DNA of 64,000 bases from Procambarus clarkii (GCF_040958095.1 NC_091232.1:24009103-24073102), one strand, 5' to 3'. Shown: positions 13,803 to 47,116, counted from the first letter of the stretch. The notes: generated by a model from the sequence alone, not told the origin. Made by a program: numbers and translations.

Positions 13803-13818
13803 GGACCTAATTAGGTCC
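13803..13818 (-). terminator. H4 histone 3' stem-loop (U1)
   Basis: GGACCTAATTAGGTCC: six-base-pair stem with four-base loop, 46 bases past the H4 stop. It corresponds to the histone mRNA 3' processing signal bound by SLBP. Equivalent sites are 21990-22005, 34841-34856, 43080-43095 and 54272-54287. The U3 site is inside the gap. Confidence 0.85.
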
Positions 13819-13863
13819 CGTTTTGAGGTGGTGGTGGGTGGAATCGATGGATTAGCCAAGCTC

Positions 13864-14994
<1,131 letters not shown>

Positions 14995-15027
14995 GCTAAA
15001 TCGACCACCCTAGTATACACCAAACTC

Positions 15028-15043
15028 GGCCCTTCTCAGGGCC
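15028..15043 (+). terminator. H3 histone 3' stem-loop (U1)
   Basis: GGCCCTTCTCAGGGCC, six-base-pair stem and TCTC loop, 34 bases past the stop. It is the closest here to the animal consensus. Equivalents: 23215-23230, 27821-27836, 36066-36081, 46489-46504, and 972-987 on the minus strand. Confidence 0.92.
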
Positions 15044-15532
15044 AAAATATCCTTCTAAGGAGATTTCAGACATTCCTAGCATCAGTCATATGAATTAACC
15101 TTCATCTACACATATAATAAATAAATAAATAAATAAACAAATACACTAATTTAGGTGTCATACATACACGTGATATCAATAAATCAAGTCATTTGTAGTA
15201 CAACCTGTTCTCTTACAAACAAAACGCCGTCGCTTTTCGCTCTTATGCACTGTCAAGGATCACCCACCCCCCCCCCCACCCCCAAAATAAAAATTGTCAT
15301 ACTGTACTAGAAATAAAAGCAGCTTGTATAAGTGACATACTGTCCAGTCCTGTTTTATTCTGTTTTCGGTCCTCTGGCTTAATCTGTTAAGTTAGGAGAT
15401 GACATTTTAAATTAACCGTTTTCTTGACATTTTCAAACCTAAGAGGGTGGCCTGCATAGTAATCCTAATGTGGAACATAACAATGAATCTCTAATCTCTA
15501 GAAAAAAAAAAAGATACCGAGTGCTTATATGT

Positions 15533-15638
<106 letters not shown>

Positions 15639-15842
15639 AGACAGACAGACAGACAGACAAGACAGAGACAGACAAGACAGAGACAGACAGACAGACAGAC
15701 AGACAGAGACTGAGAGAGAGAAACACACACAGACAGTTTCATAAATATTCTCATTTTATAGCTATTTGCTTTCAGTGACAGAGGTTTTTGTTATAATAGT
15801 ATTGGTGTCTAACACTCACAATCTCTTTAGAAATTAAAGTGT

Positions 15843-15857
15843 GGCTCCAATGGAGCC
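15843..15857 (-). terminator. H2B histone 3' stem-loop (U1)
   Basis: In the H2B sense, GGCTCCATTGGAGCC: the same stem as H2A but with a three-base loop (or a five-base-pair stem and larger loop), one base shorter than the canonical 16. Identical in all copies: 184-198 (+), 2454-2468, 24022-24036, 28602-28616, 36846-36860 and 47250-47264. Confidence 0.85.
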
Positions 15858-15909
15858 GAGTTTGTTGGTTTGAGGCCAAGCCACCACCACAGGGCAGTAA
15901 GTAAGCCGT

Positions 15910-16281
15910 TTACTTGGAGGAGGTGTACTTGGTGACGGCCTTAGTGCCCTCAGAGACGGCGTGCTTGGCCAGTTCTCCGGGCAACAGGAGCCTTACAGCC
16001 GTCTGGATCTCCCGACTGGTAATGGTGGAACGCTTGTTGTAGTGGGCCAGGCGAGAAGCCTCGGCGGCGATGCGCTCGAAGATGTCGTTCACGAACGAGT
16101 TCATGATCGACATGGCTTTGGAAGAGATACCAGTGTCGGGGTGGACCTGCTTCAGCACTTTGTAGATGTAGATGCTGTAGCTCTCCTTCCTCCTGCGCTT
16201 CTTTTTCTTATCGCCCTTGGCAATGGCCTTCTGGGCCTTTCCGGCCTTCTTGGCAGCCTTTCCAGATGCCTTGGGTGGCAT
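15910..16281 (-). CDS. H2B: Histone H2B (U1)
   Basis: Same 123-residue protein as the U0 copy. Its leader is uninterrupted: TATA at 16346-16353 on the opposite strand, and the expected start site around GCGCAAAAGTTCATTATTG. This copy shows what the U0 H2B promoter looked like before element 1 arrived. Confidence 0.98.
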   Translation of the reverse strand: MPPKASGKAAKKAGKAQKAIAKGDKKKKRRRKESYSIYIYKVLKQVHPDTGISSKAMSIMNSFVNDIFERIAAEASRLAHYNKRSTITSREIQTAVRLLLPGELAKHAVSEGTKAVTKYTSSK

Positions 16282-19418
<3,137 letters not shown>

Positions 19419-19536
19419 GCCAACAGCATTTGGTGTTCCCAGGCGGTCACCCATCCAAGTACTAACCAAACCCAACGTTGCTTAACTTCGCTGATCGGAC
19501 GAGAAGCGGTGTTCTCAACGTGGTATGGCCGTTGGC
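19419..19536 (-). rRNA. 5S rRNA: 5S ribosomal RNA (U1)
   Basis: 118 nt, same sequence as the U0 copy, with the same T-run terminator. Confidence 0.97.
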
Positions 19537-20075
19537 ATGAGACTGCCTACACATTGTGGCTAATAACCAACTCTTTTAAGTCATCGCGGCAGGATACGGA
19601 CCTGCTTGTGGTGTCTTAATGGTAATTGTATCCTAACATATTTTTGTCTCCTTGGCATGGATATTTAACATCGTTTATTCAGTCTTGGGTTTATGTTCTT
19701 TCGCCATTTACAGACATTTTACATCTACCTACTTCCTCAGCCTGCCCTGCCAATTTCTAATGAATTTGTGGATTTTCTTTTGTAATACAAACATGTGTGT
19801 GCTCATCTGCTCTTCAGTTTTTATGATATTTGTCTCATCTGTCCTGCTTTATGATACTTTTACAAAGAACATGAACAAATGCTTCTATTTTAGAGAAGAT
19901 ATGGGATCCAGGTTTCGGAGCCGTAAAACCAACCGTCGTGATTGGTGGACGAGTTGCCAGGTTGCAGCTTCTGTACCGTGCCGGCACATAAATAGGTTCG
20001 GCTCAAGCGGCGGCAGCATCATTCCCCCGTGACTGTCTGAGCGTCTCTCATCACCTTGGTTATCTCATCATCATC
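19537..20075. promoter_or_regulatory. 5S-H1 spacer with H1 promoter (U1)
   Basis: Same length as the U0 spacer; H1 TATA-like element CATAAATAGG near 19988. Confidence 0.75.
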
Positions 20076-20633
20076 ATGGTAGAAGCAAAGCCTACCAAGA
20101 AGGCTGCGGCTGCTGCTGCTGTGGTGGCCACCACCAGGAAACCTCGCGTCCAGGTTGCTCACCCGAAAACTAGTCAAATGGTTCTAGCCGCGGTCGCAGC
20201 ACTCAAAGACCGTAAGGGCTCGTCTCTACAAGCAATCAAGAAGTACGTTGTTGCCAACAACAAAGTCGAGGCTGCCAAGATCGCCATTTACATCCGAAGA
20301 TTTCTCAAGAAAGCAGTGGCTGACGGCATTCTTGTTCAGACCAAGGGAAGTGGAGCTAGTGGATCATTCAAGCTGGCCGTAGCAGAGAAGAGGGCCGTTC
20401 TAACTCCCAAGAAAGCCACCACAACCAAGAAACCATCTACAGCAGCAAAGAAGGCCGTGGTAACTCCCAAGAAAGCCGCCACAAGCAACAAACCACCTAC
20501 AGCCTTGAAAAAGAAGCAGCAGCAGCAGCAGCTTGTTGTTGGGAACAAAAAGCCCAAAATAAAGAGAGCTTCAAAATCTCCCAAACCACCCAAGGCAAAG
20601 AAAGCTGTCAAGAAAACAACAAAGGCAAAATAA
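20076..20633 (+). CDS. H1: Histone H1 (U1)
   Basis: 185 residues, identical to the U0 product (Ala6 and Gln5 runs). Stem-loop at 20687-20702. Confidence 0.97.
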   Translation: MVEAKPTKKAAAAAAVVATTRKPRVQVAHPKTSQMVLAAVAALKDRKGSSLQAIKKYVVANNKVEAAKIAIYIRRFLKKAVADGILVQTKGSGASGSFKLAVAEKRAVLTPKKATTTKKPSTAAKKAVVTPKKAATSNKPPTALKKKQQQQQLVVGNKKPKIKRASKSPKPPKAKKAVKKTTKAK

Positions 20634-23181
<2,548 letters not shown>

Positions 23182-23719
23182 GCTAAATCGACCACCCTAG
23201 TATACACCAAACTCGGCCCTTCTCAGGGCCAAAATATCCTTCTAAGGAGATTTCAGACATTCCTAGCATCAGTCATATGAATTAACCTTCATCTACACAT
23301 ATAATAAATAAATAAATAAATAAACAAATACACTAATTTAGGTGTCATACATACACGTGATATCAATAAATCAAGTCATTTGTAGTACAACCTGTTCTCT
23401 TACAAACAAAACGCCGTCGCTTTTCGCTCTTATGCACTGTCAAGGATCACCCACCCCCCCCCCCCCCCCCCAAAATAAAAATTGTCATACTGTACTAGAA
23501 ATAAAAGCAGCTTGTATAAGTGACATACTGTCCAGTCCTGTTTTATTCTGTTTTCGGTCCTCTGGCTTAATCTGTTAAGTTAGGAGATGACATTTTAAAT
23601 TAACCGTTTTCTTGACATTTTCAAACCTAAGAGGGTGGCCTGCATAGTAATCCTAATGTGGAACATAACAATGAATCTCTAATCTCTAGAAAAAAAAAAG
23701 ATACCGAGTGCTTATATGT

Positions 23720-23817
<98 letters not shown>

Positions 23818-24088
23818 AGACAGACAGACAGACAGACAAGACAGAGACAGACAAGACAGAGACAGACAGACAGACAGACAGACAGAGACTGAGAGAGAGA
23901 AACACACACAGACAGTTTCATAAATATTCTCATTTTATAGCTATTTGCTTTCAGTGACAGAGGTTTTTGTTATAATAGTATTGGTGTCTAACACTCACAA
24001 TCTCTTTAGAAATTAAAGTGTGGCTCCAATGGAGCCGAGTTTGTTGGTTTGAGGCCAAGCCACCACCACAGGGCAGTAAGTAAGCCGT
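23182..24088. other. H3-H2B spacer (U2)
   Basis: Like U1, including the AATAAATAAATAAATAAAC stretch and ACACGTG, which mark the U0-U2 subtype. Poly-C at about 23453-23471, (GA)n/(CAGA)n at about 23723-23888. Confidence 0.85.
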
Positions 24089-24460
24089 TTACTTGGAGGA
24101 GGTGTACTTGGTGACGGCCTTAGTGCCCTCAGAGACGGCGTGCTTGGCCAGTTCTCCGGGCAACAGGAGCCTTACAGCCGTCTGGATCTCCCGACTGGTA
24201 ATGGTGGAACGCTTGTTGTAGTGGGCCAGGCGAGAAGCCTCGGCGGCGATGCGCTCGAAGATGTCGTTCACGAACGAGTTCATGATCGACATGGCTTTGG
24301 AAGAGATACCAGTGTCGGGGTGGACCTGCTTCAGCACTTTGTAGATGTAGATGCTGTAGCTCTCCTTCCTCCTGCGCTTCTTTTTCTTATCGCCCTTGGC
24401 AATGGCCTTCTGGGCCTTTCCGGCCTTCTTGGCAGCCTTTCCAGATGCCTTGGGTGGCAT
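24089..24460 (-). CDS. H2B: Histone H2B (U2)
   Basis: 123 residues, identical product; intact leader and promoter. Confidence 0.98.
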   Translation of the reverse strand: MPPKASGKAAKKAGKAQKAIAKGDKKKKRRRKESYSIYIYKVLKQVHPDTGISSKAMSIMNSFVNDIFERIAAEASRLAHYNKRSTITSREIQTAVRLLLPGELAKHAVSEGTKAVTKYTSSK

Positions 24461-25053
<593 letters not shown>

Positions 25054-25399
25054 GCACTTCTGCCACCCACCACGACAAATACCATAACCAGGCTCCATCC
25101 GGAGCCACACACACTTTAATAGAGAGATTCAAGTAGACAATCAACTTTCAAACATTAATAATAACATTTATATTGATTTCATTTGGAATGTGTACATAAC
25201 AAACAAACAAAACAAAATTATAGGGGATATTCAGCATCACTTGGAATATTAACCAATCATATAAATCCAATATATATTTTATATTTTACTTTAAGCGAGG
25301 AATTCATATTATATTAATTTTTAATCATACAAATGAACAAAAGCAATTCTTCACTAGACGTAATGAATGAATAAATGATCAAGGTTTTAATGTGTTTCA

Positions 25400-25496
<97 letters not shown>

Positions 25497-25878
25497 TATA
25501 ATATATTATAATACTTGTGAACCAGAATATGTTTGAGCAGCAGCGATCGTGCCTGCCATTGGCCGAAGTGCAACAATTCAAATAATTTAAAGGGCCTGCT
25601 CGGGTATATAAGAGAGGCTGGGAGACTGGGGCCGGTGGTGGGTGATGGGTGATGAGTGATGGTGTGGTGTGGTATGGTGTTGTTAAGAGTTGATTTACGG
25701 CCAGCCAGCCAGCTGCAGCCAAGGCAGGGCAGGGCAGGGCAAGGCAAGGCAAGGCAAGGCAAGGCAAGGCAAGGCAAGGCAATAACAGGACAGGACAGGC
25801 AAGGCAAGGCAAGGCAAGGCAAGGCAAGCAGGCGGGCGGGCGGGCGGGCGGGCGGGCGGGCGGCAGGCAGGCAGGCAG

Positions 25879-25942
<64 letters not shown>

Positions 25943-25944
25943 AG

Positions 25945-26018
<74 letters not shown>

Positions 26019-26094
26019 CTCCCACTTTGTATTTATATGCATTCAATTTATATTCAAACATTATATATGTTAAGGGCCTAGTTTTAGTGTTTAT
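25054..26094. other. H2A-5S spacer (U2), cut by gap
   Basis: Stem-loop 25091-25106, (TA)n with TAATATA interruptions (about 25403-25510), orphan TATA near 25605, minisatellite 25698-26018. Then the gap begins. The SINEs, 5S and H1 of this unit are not in the assembly. Confidence 0.85.
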
Positions 26095-26594
26095 NNNNNN
26101 NNNNNNNNNNNNNNNNNNNNNNNNNNNNNNNNNNNNNNNNNNNNNNNNNNNNNNNNNNNNNNNNNNNNNNNNNNNNNNNNNNNNNNNNNNNNNNNNNNNN
26201 NNNNNNNNNNNNNNNNNNNNNNNNNNNNNNNNNNNNNNNNNNNNNNNNNNNNNNNNNNNNNNNNNNNNNNNNNNNNNNNNNNNNNNNNNNNNNNNNNNNN
26301 NNNNNNNNNNNNNNNNNNNNNNNNNNNNNNNNNNNNNNNNNNNNNNNNNNNNNNNNNNNNNNNNNNNNNNNNNNNNNNNNNNNNNNNNNNNNNNNNNNNN
26401 NNNNNNNNNNNNNNNNNNNNNNNNNNNNNNNNNNNNNNNNNNNNNNNNNNNNNNNNNNNNNNNNNNNNNNNNNNNNNNNNNNNNNNNNNNNNNNNNNNNN
26501 NNNNNNNNNNNNNNNNNNNNNNNNNNNNNNNNNNNNNNNNNNNNNNNNNNNNNNNNNNNNNNNNNNNNNNNNNNNNNNNNNNNNNNNNNNNNNN
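26095..26594. other. Scaffold gap, 500 N
   Basis: From the neighbouring units, about 4 kb (rest of the spacer, 5S, H1, H1-H4 spacer) should lie here if just one unit is interrupted. More units may be missing, because the subtype changes across the gap. Confidence 0.98.
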
Positions 26595-26644
26595 GTCCCG
26601 TTTTGAGGTGGTGGTGGGGTGGAATCGATGGATTAGCCAAGCTC

Positions 26645-27787
<1,143 letters not shown>

Positions 27788-28423
27788 GCTAAATCGACCA
27801 CCCTAGTATACACCAAACTCGGCCCTTCTCAGGGCCAAAATATCCTTCTAAGGAGATTTCAGACATTCCTAGCATAATTTAGGTGTCATACATACATGTG
27901 ATATCAATAAATCAAAGTCATTTGTAGTACAACCTGTTCTCTTACAAACAAAACGCCGTCGCTTTTCACTCTTATGCACTGTCAAGGATCACCCCCCCCC
28001 CCCCCCCCCCCCCAAAATAAAAAATTGTCATACTGTACTAGAAATAAAAGCAGCTTGTATAAGTGACATATACTGTCCAGTCCTGTTTTTATTCTGTTTT
28101 CGGTCCTCTGGCTTAATCTGTTAAGTTAGGAGATGACATTTTAAATTAACCGTTTTCTTGACATTTTCAAACCTAAGAGGGTGGCCTGCATAGTAATCCT
28201 AATGTGGAACATAACAATGAATCTCTAATCTCTAGAAAAAAGATACCGAGTGCTTAGATGTGTTGAGAGAGAGAGGAGAGAGGAGAGAGGAGATGATTGA
28301 GAGAGAGACGAGAGAGAGAGATGAGAGAGAGATGAGAGAGAGAGAGAGAGAGAGAGAGACCACACAGACAGACAGACAAGACAGACAAGACAGACAGACA
28401 GACAGGCAGGCAGGCAGGCAGGC

Positions 28424-28468
<45 letters not shown>

Positions 28469-28668
28469 CTGAGAGAGAGAAACACACACAGACAGTTTCA
28501 TAAATATTCTCATTTTATAGCTATTTGCTTTCAGTGACAGAGGTTTTTGTTATAATAGTATTGGTGTCTAACACTCACAATCTCTTTAGAAATTAAAGTG
28601 TGGCTCCAATGGAGCCGAGTTTGTTGGTTTGAGGCCAAGCCACCACCACAGGGCAGTAAGTAAGCCGT
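27788..28668. other. H3-H2B spacer (U3)
   Basis: U3-U5 subtype: AGCATAATTTAGGTG with the AATAAA-repeat stretch deleted, and ACATGTG. Poly-C at about 27992-28012. The (GA)n is interrupted (about 28264-28360) and followed by CAGA/GGCA repeats (28370-28467). No gene. Confidence 0.85.
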
Positions 28669-29040
28669 TTACTTGGAGGAGGTGTACTTGGTGACGGCCT
28701 TAGTGCCCTCAGAGACGGCGTGCTTGGCCAGTTCTCCGGGCAACAGGAGCCTTACAGCCGTCTGGATCTCCCGACTGGTAATGGTGGAACGCTTGTTGTA
28801 GTGGGCCAGGCGAGAAGCCTCGGCGGCGATGCGCTCGAAGATGTCGTTCACGAACGAGTTCATGATCGACATGGCTTTGGAAGAGATACCAGTGTCGGGG
28901 TGGACCTGCTTCAGCACTTTGTAGATGTAGATGCTGTAGCTCTCCTTCCTCCTGCGCTTCTTTTTCTTATCGCCCTTGGCAATGGCCTTCTGGGCCTTTC
29001 CGGCCTTCTTGGCAGCCTTTCCAGATGCCTTGGGTGGCAT
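28669..29040 (-). CDS. H2B: Histone H2B (U3)
   Basis: 123 residues, identical product; intact leader. Confidence 0.98.
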   Translation of the reverse strand: MPPKASGKAAKKAGKAQKAIAKGDKKKKRRRKESYSIYIYKVLKQVHPDTGISSKAMSIMNSFVNDIFERIAAEASRLAHYNKRSTITSREIQTAVRLLLPGELAKHAVSEGTKAVTKYTSSK

Positions 29041-29633
<593 letters not shown>

Positions 29634-29997
29634 GCACTTCTGCCACCCACCACGACAAATACCATAACCAGGCTCCATCCGGAGCCACACACACTTTAAT
29701 AGAGAGATTCAAGTAGACAATCAACTTTCAAACATTAATAATAACATTTATATTGATTTCATTTGGAATGTGTACATAACAAACAAACAAACAAAACAAA
29801 ATTATAGGGGATATTCAGCATCACTTGGAATATTAACCAATCATATAAATCCAATATATATTTTATATTTTACTTTAAGCGAGGAATTCATATTCTATTA
29901 ATTTTTAATCATACAAATGAACAAAAGCAATTCTTCACTAGACGTAATGAATGAATAAATGATCAAGGTTTTAATGTGTTTCATGAATATATATATA

Positions 29998-30072
<75 letters not shown>

Positions 30073-30425
30073 TACTTGTGAACCAGAATATGTTTGAGCA
30101 GCAGCGATCGTGCCTGCCATTGGCCGAAGTGCAACAATTCAAATAATTTAAAGGGCCTGCTCGGGTATATAAGAGAGGCTGGGAGACTGGGGCCGGTGGT
30201 GGGTGATGGGTGATGAGTGATGGTGTGGTGTGGTATGGTGTTGTTAAGAGTTGATTTACGGCCAGCCAGCCAGCTGCAGCCAAGGCAGGGCAGGGCAGGG
30301 CAAGGCAAGGCAAGGCAAGGCAAGGCAAGGCAATAACAGAACAGGACAGGACAGGACAGGCAAGGCAAGGCAAGGCAAGGCAAGGCAAGCAGGCGGGCGG
30401 GCGGGCGGGCGGGCGGGCGGGCGGG

Positions 30426-30508
<83 letters not shown>

Positions 30509-30512
30509 CCAG

Positions 30513-30582
<70 letters not shown>

Positions 30583-31882
30583 CTCCCACTTTGTATTTAT
30601 ATGCATTCAATTTATATTCAAACATTATATATGTTAAGGGCCTAGTTTTAGTGTTTATTTTAAAAATGACAAACATCGAGTCGTTTTACCAGTCCTTTAG
30701 CGTTAACAGTGATGCATTTTAAAACTGAACAGAAATCACCTTTTCTGGATATATCAAATATCGAATCCGCTTAATGTGCCTACAATTCAATCATTCAAAA
30801 AATACATAATTTACATCATGCCTTTTCATAGAACAGACAATAAGATTTGAGACAATAAGAACTTTACTTTTATAACTAAAGTTGCACAATTATACCAACT
30901 CTATGGTGGCTGGGTGGTAAGGTGTGTGGCTGGTGTTTTGGAAGTCGCGAGTTCAAACGACCCAATGGGAGTACTTTTTTTTTTTGCCATACAATCTTCC
31001 TAATACTATTATGTAGGTGTGTGTGTGTGTGTGTGTGTTTTTATTCATTCTTTGGTTTTATAGATGACATACATATTGACTCCTTTTACCGGTCCTTAAT
31101 TAGGCTCTGGGGAAGCAATGGTGGTGGTGCATTTAAAACTAAACCAAAAATCACCAGTTCTGGACGCGTCAAATATCATATCCGCTTAATGTGTCTACAA
31201 CCTAATTACTTAAAACTACACTATTTAATTCATTCATATCATGTGCATATTGGTCATTATGCTCATACAACCGACATCAAAATTTATTTTCATTATTAGA
31301 ATCATACATTTCATCAAGTAATACAGATACAAAGAGATTTTCTTTCTGAGAAGACCGTTAGTATTGGCTGGCTGGCAGGCAGGCAGGCATTTGAGGGTTA
31401 TTATTTCGCCTGTTGATTGGGGGGAGGGTTGATGTGTTAGGGGGTTTTCGGTTAGGTGTGGTGGTGGTGATTGGTGGTGATTGGTGGTGATTGGTGGTGG
31501 TGGTGAGTAGTGGTGGTGGTGGTGAGTAGTGGTGGTGGTGGTGGTGGTAGTAGGTGGGAGGGGGGGGGGGGGGGGGGGGGGAAGGGGACTGATGGTCTGT
31601 GGATTCCTTCTCCGTACCCCTTACATATAAGCAAAAACATGCCTTCCTGTGGGTATAGAAACATTAACACAAATTATATCAGTAACTGATATTGTAGCCT
31701 TTTAAACAGAAAAGATTTGTACATACAAATACTTTTAAATTATCATTTATTTGTGGAAATGGCATTTACGTCATTAAATTGATACCTCAGCATCAAGCTT
31801 GTGTCCTGCAGCTGTGGTCCAGTGGTAAAGTGTATATAAGTGATGCGTATTCTTGGAGTTGCGAGTTCAAACCCGGATTAAG

Positions 31883-31971
<89 letters not shown>

Positions 31972-32165
31972 ACATGTTTTGTTTTGGTTGTTTGTTTTTG
32001 TATAAAGCCTCACACACTATATTAAGCGAGTTTGTTTTAAACATGACATACATATTAATTCATTTTACCAGGCCTTATTCCACACAACTCCGTGAATTTC
32101 CCGTGGAGCCAGCCATTCAAACAAAAACAAACGAAACAAAACAAAACAAAACAAAAAACATTATT
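29634..32165. other. H2A-5S spacer (U3)
   Basis: Stem-loop 29671-29686, (TA)n about 29987-30069, orphan TATA near 30165, minisatellite 30261-30583, SINE fossils at about 30665-30800, 30902-31300 and 31810-32113. Subtype features: (GT)n at 31017-31038, GTGAGTAGTGGTGG repeats at about 31490-31550, and a (TA)n expansion at 31883-31966. Confidence 0.85.
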
Positions 32166-32283
32166 GCCAACAGCATTTGGTGTTCCCAGGCGGTCACCCA
32201 TCCAAGTACTAACCAAACCCAACGTTGCTTAACTTCGCTGATCGGACGAGAAGCGGTGTTCTCAACGTGGTATGGCCGTTGGC
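32166..32283 (-). rRNA. 5S rRNA: 5S ribosomal RNA (U3)
   Basis: 118 nt, same sequence as in U0 and U1. Confidence 0.97.
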
Positions 32284-32822
32284 ATGAGACTGCCTACACA
32301 TTGTGGCTAATAACCAACTCTTTTTAGTCATCACGGCAGGATACGGACCTTCTTGTGGTGTCTTAATGGTAATTGTATCCTAACATATTTTTGTCTCCTT
32401 GGCATGGATATTTAACATCGTTTATTCAGTCTTGGGTTTATGTTCTTTCGCCATTTACAGACATTTTACATCTACCTACTTCCTCAGCCTGCCCTGCCAA
32501 TTTCTAATGAATTTGTGGATTTTCTTTTGTAATACATACATGTGTGTGCTCATCTGCTCTTCAGTTTTTATGATATTTGTCTCATCTGTCCTGCTTTATG
32601 ATACTTTTACAAAGAACATGAACAAATGCTTCTATTTTAGAGAAGATATGGGATCCAGGTTTCGGAGCCGTAAAACCAACCGTTGTGATTGGTGGACGAG
32701 TTGCCAGGTTGCAGCTTCTGTACCGTGCCGGCACATAAATAGGTTCGGCTCAAGCGGCGGCAGCATCATTCCCCCGTGACTGTCTGAGCGTCTCTCATCA
32801 CCTTGGTTATCTCATCATCATC
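32284..32822. promoter_or_regulatory. 5S-H1 spacer with H1 promoter (U3)
   Basis: As in U0 with scattered substitutions (GTTGTGATTGG in place of GTCGTGATTGG). Confidence 0.75.
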
Positions 32823-33374
32823 ATGGTAGAAGCAAAGCCTACCAAGAAGGCTGCGGCTGCTGCTGTGGTGGCCACCACCAGGAAACCTCGCGTCCAGGTT
32901 GCTCACCCGAAAACTAGTCAAATGGTTCTAGCCGCGGTCGCAGCACTCAAAGACCGTAAGGGCTCGTCTCTACAAGCAATCAAGAAGTACGTTGTTGCCA
33001 ACAACAAAGTCGAGGCTGCCAAGATCGCCATTTACATCCGAAGATTTCTCAAGAAAGCAGTGGCTGACGGCATTCTTGTTCAGACCAAGGGAAGTGGAGC
33101 TAGTGGATCATTCAAGCTGGCCGTAGCAGAGAAGAGGGCCGTTCTAACTCCCAAGAAAGCCACCACAACCAAGAAACCATCTACAGCAGCAAAGAAGGCC
33201 GTGGTAACTCCCAAGAAAGCCGCCACAAGCAACAAACCACCTACAGCCTTGAAAAAGAAGCAGCAGCAGCAGCTTGTTGTTGGGAACAAAAAGCCCAAAA
33301 TAAAGAGAGCTTCAAAATCTCCCAAACCACCCAAGGCAAAGAAAGCTGTCAAGAAAACAACAAAGGCAAAATAA
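32823..33374 (+). CDS. H1: Histone H1 (U3)
   Basis: 183 residues: one Ala fewer in the N-tail run and one Gln fewer in the C-tail run than in U0/U1, otherwise the same. Stem-loop 33428-33443. Confidence 0.97.
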   Translation: MVEAKPTKKAAAAAVVATTRKPRVQVAHPKTSQMVLAAVAALKDRKGSSLQAIKKYVVANNKVEAAKIAIYIRRFLKKAVADGILVQTKGSGASGSFKLAVAEKRAVLTPKKATTTKKPSTAAKKAVVTPKKAATSNKPPTALKKKQQQQLVVGNKKPKIKRASKSPKPPKAKKAVKKTTKAK

Positions 33375-36912
<3,538 letters not shown>

Positions 36913-37284
36913 TTACTTGGAGGAGGTGTACTTGGTGACGGCCTTAGTGCCCTCAGAGACGGCGTGCTTGGCCAGTTCTCCGGGCAACAGGAGCCTTACA
37001 GCCGTCTGGATCTCCCGACTGGTAATGGTGGAACGCTTGTTGTAGTGGGCCAGGCGAGAAGCCTCGGCGGCGATGCGCTCGAAGATGTCGTTCACGAACG
37101 AGTTCATGATCGACATGGCTTTGGAAGAGATACCAGTGTCGGGGTGGACCTGCTTCAGCACTTTGTAGATGTAGATGCTGTAGCTCTCCTTCCTCCTGCG
37201 CTTCTTTTTCTTATCGCCCTTGGCAATGGCCTTCTGGGCCTTTCCGGCCTTCTTGGCAGCCTTTCCAGATGCCTTGGGTGGCAT
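36913..37284 (-). CDS. H2B: Histone H2B (U4)
   Basis: 123 residues, identical product; intact leader. Confidence 0.98.
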   Translation of the reverse strand: MPPKASGKAAKKAGKAQKAIAKGDKKKKRRRKESYSIYIYKVLKQVHPDTGISSKAMSIMNSFVNDIFERIAAEASRLAHYNKRSTITSREIQTAVRLLLPGELAKHAVSEGTKAVTKYTSSK

Positions 37285-40412
<3,128 letters not shown>

Positions 40413-40530
40413 GCCAACAGCATTTGGTGTTCCCAGGCGGTCACCCATCCAAGTACTAACCAAACCCAACGTTGCTTAACTTCGCTGATCGGACGAGAAG
40501 CGGTGTTCTCAACGTGGTATGGCCGTTGGC
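40413..40530 (-). rRNA. 5S rRNA: 5S ribosomal RNA (U4)
   Basis: 118 nt, same sequence as the other copies. Confidence 0.97.
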
Positions 40531-41069
40531 ATGAGACTGCCTACACATTGTGGCTAATAACCAACTCTTTTTAGTCATCACGGCAGGATACGGACCTTCT
40601 TGTGGTGTCTTAATGGTAATTGTATCCTAACATATTTTTGTCTCCTTGGCATGGATATTTAACATCGTTTATTCAGTCTTGGGTTTATGTTCTTTCGCCA
40701 TTTACAGACATTTTACATCTACCTACTTCCTCAGCCTGCCCTGCCAATTTCTAATGAATTTGTGGATTTTCTTTTGTAATACATACATGTGTGTGCTCAT
40801 CTGCTCTTCAGTTTTTATGATATTTGTCTCATCTGTCCTGCTTTATGATACTTTTACAAAGAACATGAACAAATGCTTCTATTTTAGAGAAGATATGGGA
40901 TCCAGGTTTCGGAGCCGTAAAACCAACCGTTGTGATTGGTGGACGAGTTGCCAGGTTGCAGCTTCTGTACCGTGCCGGCACATAAATAGGTTCGGCTCAA
41001 GCGGCGGCAGCATCATTCCCCCGTGACTGTCTGAGCGTCTCTCATCACCTTGGTTATCTCATCATCATC
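40531..41069. promoter_or_regulatory. 5S-H1 spacer with H1 promoter (U4)
   Basis: Matches U3; TATA-like CATAAATAGG near 40980. Confidence 0.75.
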
Positions 41070-41621
41070 ATGGTAGAAGCAAAGCCTACCAAGAAGGCTG
41101 CGGCTGCTGCTGTGGTGGCCACCACCAGGAAACCTCGCGTCCAGGTTGCTCACCCGAAAACTAGTCAAATGGTTCTAGCCGCGGTCGCAGCACTCAAAGA
41201 CCGTAAGGGCTCGTCTCTACAAGCAATCAAGAAGTACGTTGTTGCCAACAACAAAGTCGAGGCTGCCAAGATCGCCATTTACATCCGAAGATTTCTCAAG
41301 AAAGCAGTGGCTGACGGCATTCTTGTTCAGACCAAGGGAAGTGGAGCTAGTGGATCATTCAAGCTGGCCGTAGCAGAGAAGAGGGCCGTTCTAACTCCCA
41401 AGAAAGCCACCACAACCAAGAAACCATCTACAGCAGCAAAGAAGGCCGTGGTAACTCCCAAGAAAGCCGCCACAAGCAACAAACCACCTACAGCCTTGAA
41501 AAAGAAGCAGCAGCAGCAGCTTGTTGTTGGGAACAAAAAGCCCAAAATAAAGAGAGCTTCAAAATCTCCCAAACCACCCAAGGCAAAGAAAGCTGTCAAG
41601 AAAACAACAAAGGCAAAATAA
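41070..41621 (+). CDS. H1: Histone H1 (U4)
   Basis: 183 residues, identical to the U3 product. Confidence 0.97.
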   Translation: MVEAKPTKKAAAAAVVATTRKPRVQVAHPKTSQMVLAAVAALKDRKGSSLQAIKKYVVANNKVEAAKIAIYIRRFLKKAVADGILVQTKGSGASGSFKLAVAEKRAVLTPKKATTTKKPSTAAKKAVVTPKKAATSNKPPTALKKKQQQQLVVGNKKPKIKRASKSPKPPKAKKAVKKTTKAK

Positions 41622-46455
<4,834 letters not shown>

Positions 46456-46919
46456 GCTAAATCGACCACCCTAGTATACACCAAACTCGGCCCTTCTCAG
46501 GGCCAAAATATCCTTCTAAGGAGATTTCAGACATTCCTAGCATAATTTAGGTGTCATACATACATGTGATATCAATAAATCAAGTCATTTGTAGTACAAC
46601 CTGTTCTCTTACAAACAAAACGCCGTCGCTTTTCACTCTTATGCACTGTCAAGGATCACCCCCCCCCCCCCCCAAAATAAAAATTGTCATACTGTACTAG
46701 AAATAAAAGCAGCTTGTATAAGTGACATATACTGTCCAGTCCTGTTTTATTCTGTTTTCGGTCCTCTGGCTTAATCTGTTAAGTTAGGAGATGACATTTT
46801 AAATTAACCGTTTTCTTGACATTTTCAAACCTAAGAGGGTGGCCTGCATAGTAATCCTAATGTGGAACATAACAATGAATCTCTAATCTCTAGAAAAAAG
46901 ATACCGAGTGCTTATATGT

Positions 46920-47016
<97 letters not shown>

Positions 47017-47071
47017 CAGACAGACAAGACAGACAAGACAGACAGACAGACAGGCAGGCAGGCAGGCAGGC

Positions 47072-47116
<45 letters not shown>

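Larger units (their letters stand above)
12491..13863. other. H1-H4 tail-to-tail spacer (U0)
   Basis: Contains the H1 stem-loop (12544-12559), (TA)n runs at about 12637-12696 and 12887-12964, a telomere-like CCTAA tract (13088-13210), unique DNA, a (TC)n and poly-C tract (about 13559-13617), a second poly-C (about 13660-13673) and the H4 stem-loop. No gene is visible. Confidence 0.85.
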
